Below are positions 39,301 through 40,100 of a stretch of 40,100 nucleotides of DNA, in pieces. How positions within the stretch are numbered: the stretch's first letter is position 1; each line of letters starts with the position of its first letter. The notes under the pieces were generated by a model, which had not been told where the DNA came from, made no database searches, and saw only the letters and a program-made list of their open reading frames with translations. The DNA lies in NCBI GenBank assembly GCA_964415435.1, contig CAYPZT010000007.1, forward strand, positions 1 to 40,100. Reading direction: 5' to 3'. The stretch comes from CAYPZT01 sp964415435. Lineage in GTDB: Bacteria; Patescibacteriota; Microgenomatia; UBA1406; GWC2-37-13. The position numbers and the translations under genes were made by a program.

Positions 39301-40100
39301 ATGATTAACTACTACCAGCCATTTCTCAAACCCTTCCTGGGACGAAAAAAGAGCACACTCACCAAGGGCGTAAAGCGGTATTATTATCTGGCTTTTGAAG
39401 ATGCTTTCTGGCACCTCCTCAATAAAAAAAAGATTCCTAAGAAATCTCTTATTCTTTTTCCGAACTTTTACTGCATGGACGTATTAAAAAATGTTAGGCG
39501 TCACGGATATACTTATTCTCTCTATGCGGTAGATGAAAACTTCCAGCCTGATGAAAAAGAACTAGCACGGATTATGAAAAAGACGCCGCCTGCCGTTATA
39601 GTATTGTTTCATGCATGCGGTATCACAAATCACCTGATGGAGGACAAAGAATGGCTTAAGTCCCTCCCCGACAGTATCGTTCTTATTGAAGATTCTGTTC
39701 ATAAACTAGTCGACCCTTCGGAAGTGAAAATTATGCGGAAAAATCATTTCATCATCGACTCACTGAGAAAAGTGAGTCCCCTGCCCGGAAGCTTTCTTTA
39801 CGGAAAAGAGAACGATATCGACTTTAACCCACCCCGTAAAAAAGTAACGCCCTACCTCTATTCCTCACGGCTTATGTACTATTTGTTCCGTAAGTCCCTG
39901 AAAATAGGTTTTAGATTCAAGTCTGCCCGCCTTGTGACATTTGCCCACACCATAGTACTTAAAATCCATGACAACATCATCGGCAACAGCTTCTCGGCAC
40001 ATCCGGGAATAAAAAAAATTGAAGAGAAACATGACCGGATCGACTTTGAGAAAGTGGAAAAACTTAAGGAGGAGCAGGTGTCCTCGTATGAATATCATTT
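39301..40100 (+). CDS. PLP-dependent aminotransferase-fold protein, DegT/DnrJ-like (3' end outside window)
   Basis: An open frame of 266 codons runs off the right edge. It lacks strong family identity but shows the fold type I layout: a small-domain start, SLILFPNFYCMDVLKNVRRHG, AVIVLFHACGIT, VLIEDSVHKLVD (the PLP-ring Asp region) and IIDSLRKVSPLPGSFLYG, where the Lys aligns with the PLP lysine of DegT-like sugar aminotransferases. Such proteins usually make amino sugars for surface glycans, but the divergence here leaves open a non-catalytic or lipid-related role. It begins 31 bases after the DsbA-like gene. A small inverted repeat (GAGAA/TTCTC) lies just before the start. Confidence 0.6.
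   Translation, partial: MINYYQPFLKPFLGRKKSTLTKGVKRYYYLAFEDAFWHLLNKKKIPKKSLILFPNFYCMDVLKNVRRHGYTYSLYAVDENFQPDEKELARIMKKTPPAVIVLFHACGITNHLMEDKEWLKSLPDSIVLIEDSVHKLVDPSEVKIMRKNHFIIDSLRKVSPLPGSFLYGKENDIDFNPPRKKVTPYLYSSRLMYYLFRKSLKIGFRFKSARLVTFAHTIVLKIHDNIIGNSFSAHPGIKKIEEKHDRIDFEKVEKLKEEQVSSYEYH

Overview
This 40.1 kb window looks like chromosome from a small-genome bacterium of the Candidate Phyla Radiation (Patescibacteria), perhaps Microgenomates-like. That placement is inference. It rests on shortened aminoacyl-tRNA synthetases (MetRS 547 aa, AlaRS 614 aa without a C-terminal domain), a fused TsaC-TsaE protein, a stand-alone 5'-3' exonuclease, a short SufD, very tight gene packing and moderate GC (about 43% in the stretches counted by hand). 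No phage, transposon, CRISPR array or rRNA is visible, and there is one tRNA gene.

Layout. 1-4.6 kb (+): the tail of a membrane protein, metG, a class A penicillin-binding protein and an RmlC-like cupin. 4.6 kb (-): tRNA-Met(CAU). 4.7-12.9 kb (+): a tightly overlapping surface-glycan operon with a GT2 glycosyltransferase, an O-antigen polymerase/ligase-like protein, a GT39-like membrane glycosyltransferase, three GT4 glycosyltransferases and a FemAB-like peptidyl transferase. 12.9-15.3 kb (-): lon, under a sigma70-type promoter carrying a CIRCE-like HrcA operator. 15.4-24.9 kb (-): a long run reading tsaC-tsaE, tsaD, sufC, sufB, sufD, sufS, sufU, ferredoxin, a small zinc-ribbon protein, korA, korB. 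It joins t6A tRNA modification, Fe-S cluster assembly and a ferredoxin-dependent 2-oxoacid oxidoreductase. 25.0-27.8 kb (+): ftsH and a 5'-3' exonuclease. 27.8-28.8 kb (-): a CvpA-CAP fusion. 28.8-31.5 kb (+): a small Cys-containing ORF, glmS and an orphan OmpR-type response regulator. 31.7-36.5 kb (-): an operon reading nnrD, an Ig-like membrane protein, a secreted DUF5666-like protein and secA. 36.5-40.1 kb (+): alaS, a membrane-anchored DsbA-like thioredoxin and a truncated PLP-transferase-like gene at the window edge.

The most striking signal is in the non-coding DNA. Almost every transcription-unit head has a good -10 box (TAtAAT, often extended TGnTAnAAT, several with TTGACA at exactly 17 bp) ending only 4-12 nt before the start codon. 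None of the genes has a convincing Shine-Dalgarno sequence. This predicts mainly leaderless mRNAs, with downstream cistrons reached through overlapping or near-abutting start and stop codons. Divergent genes pack both promoters into as little as 16 bp. Other points of interest are the CIRCE-like element at lon, the TsaC-TsaE fusion, a GC mosaic inside alaS, a three-cysteine ferredoxin, and a possible clamp-binding tail on the exonuclease.
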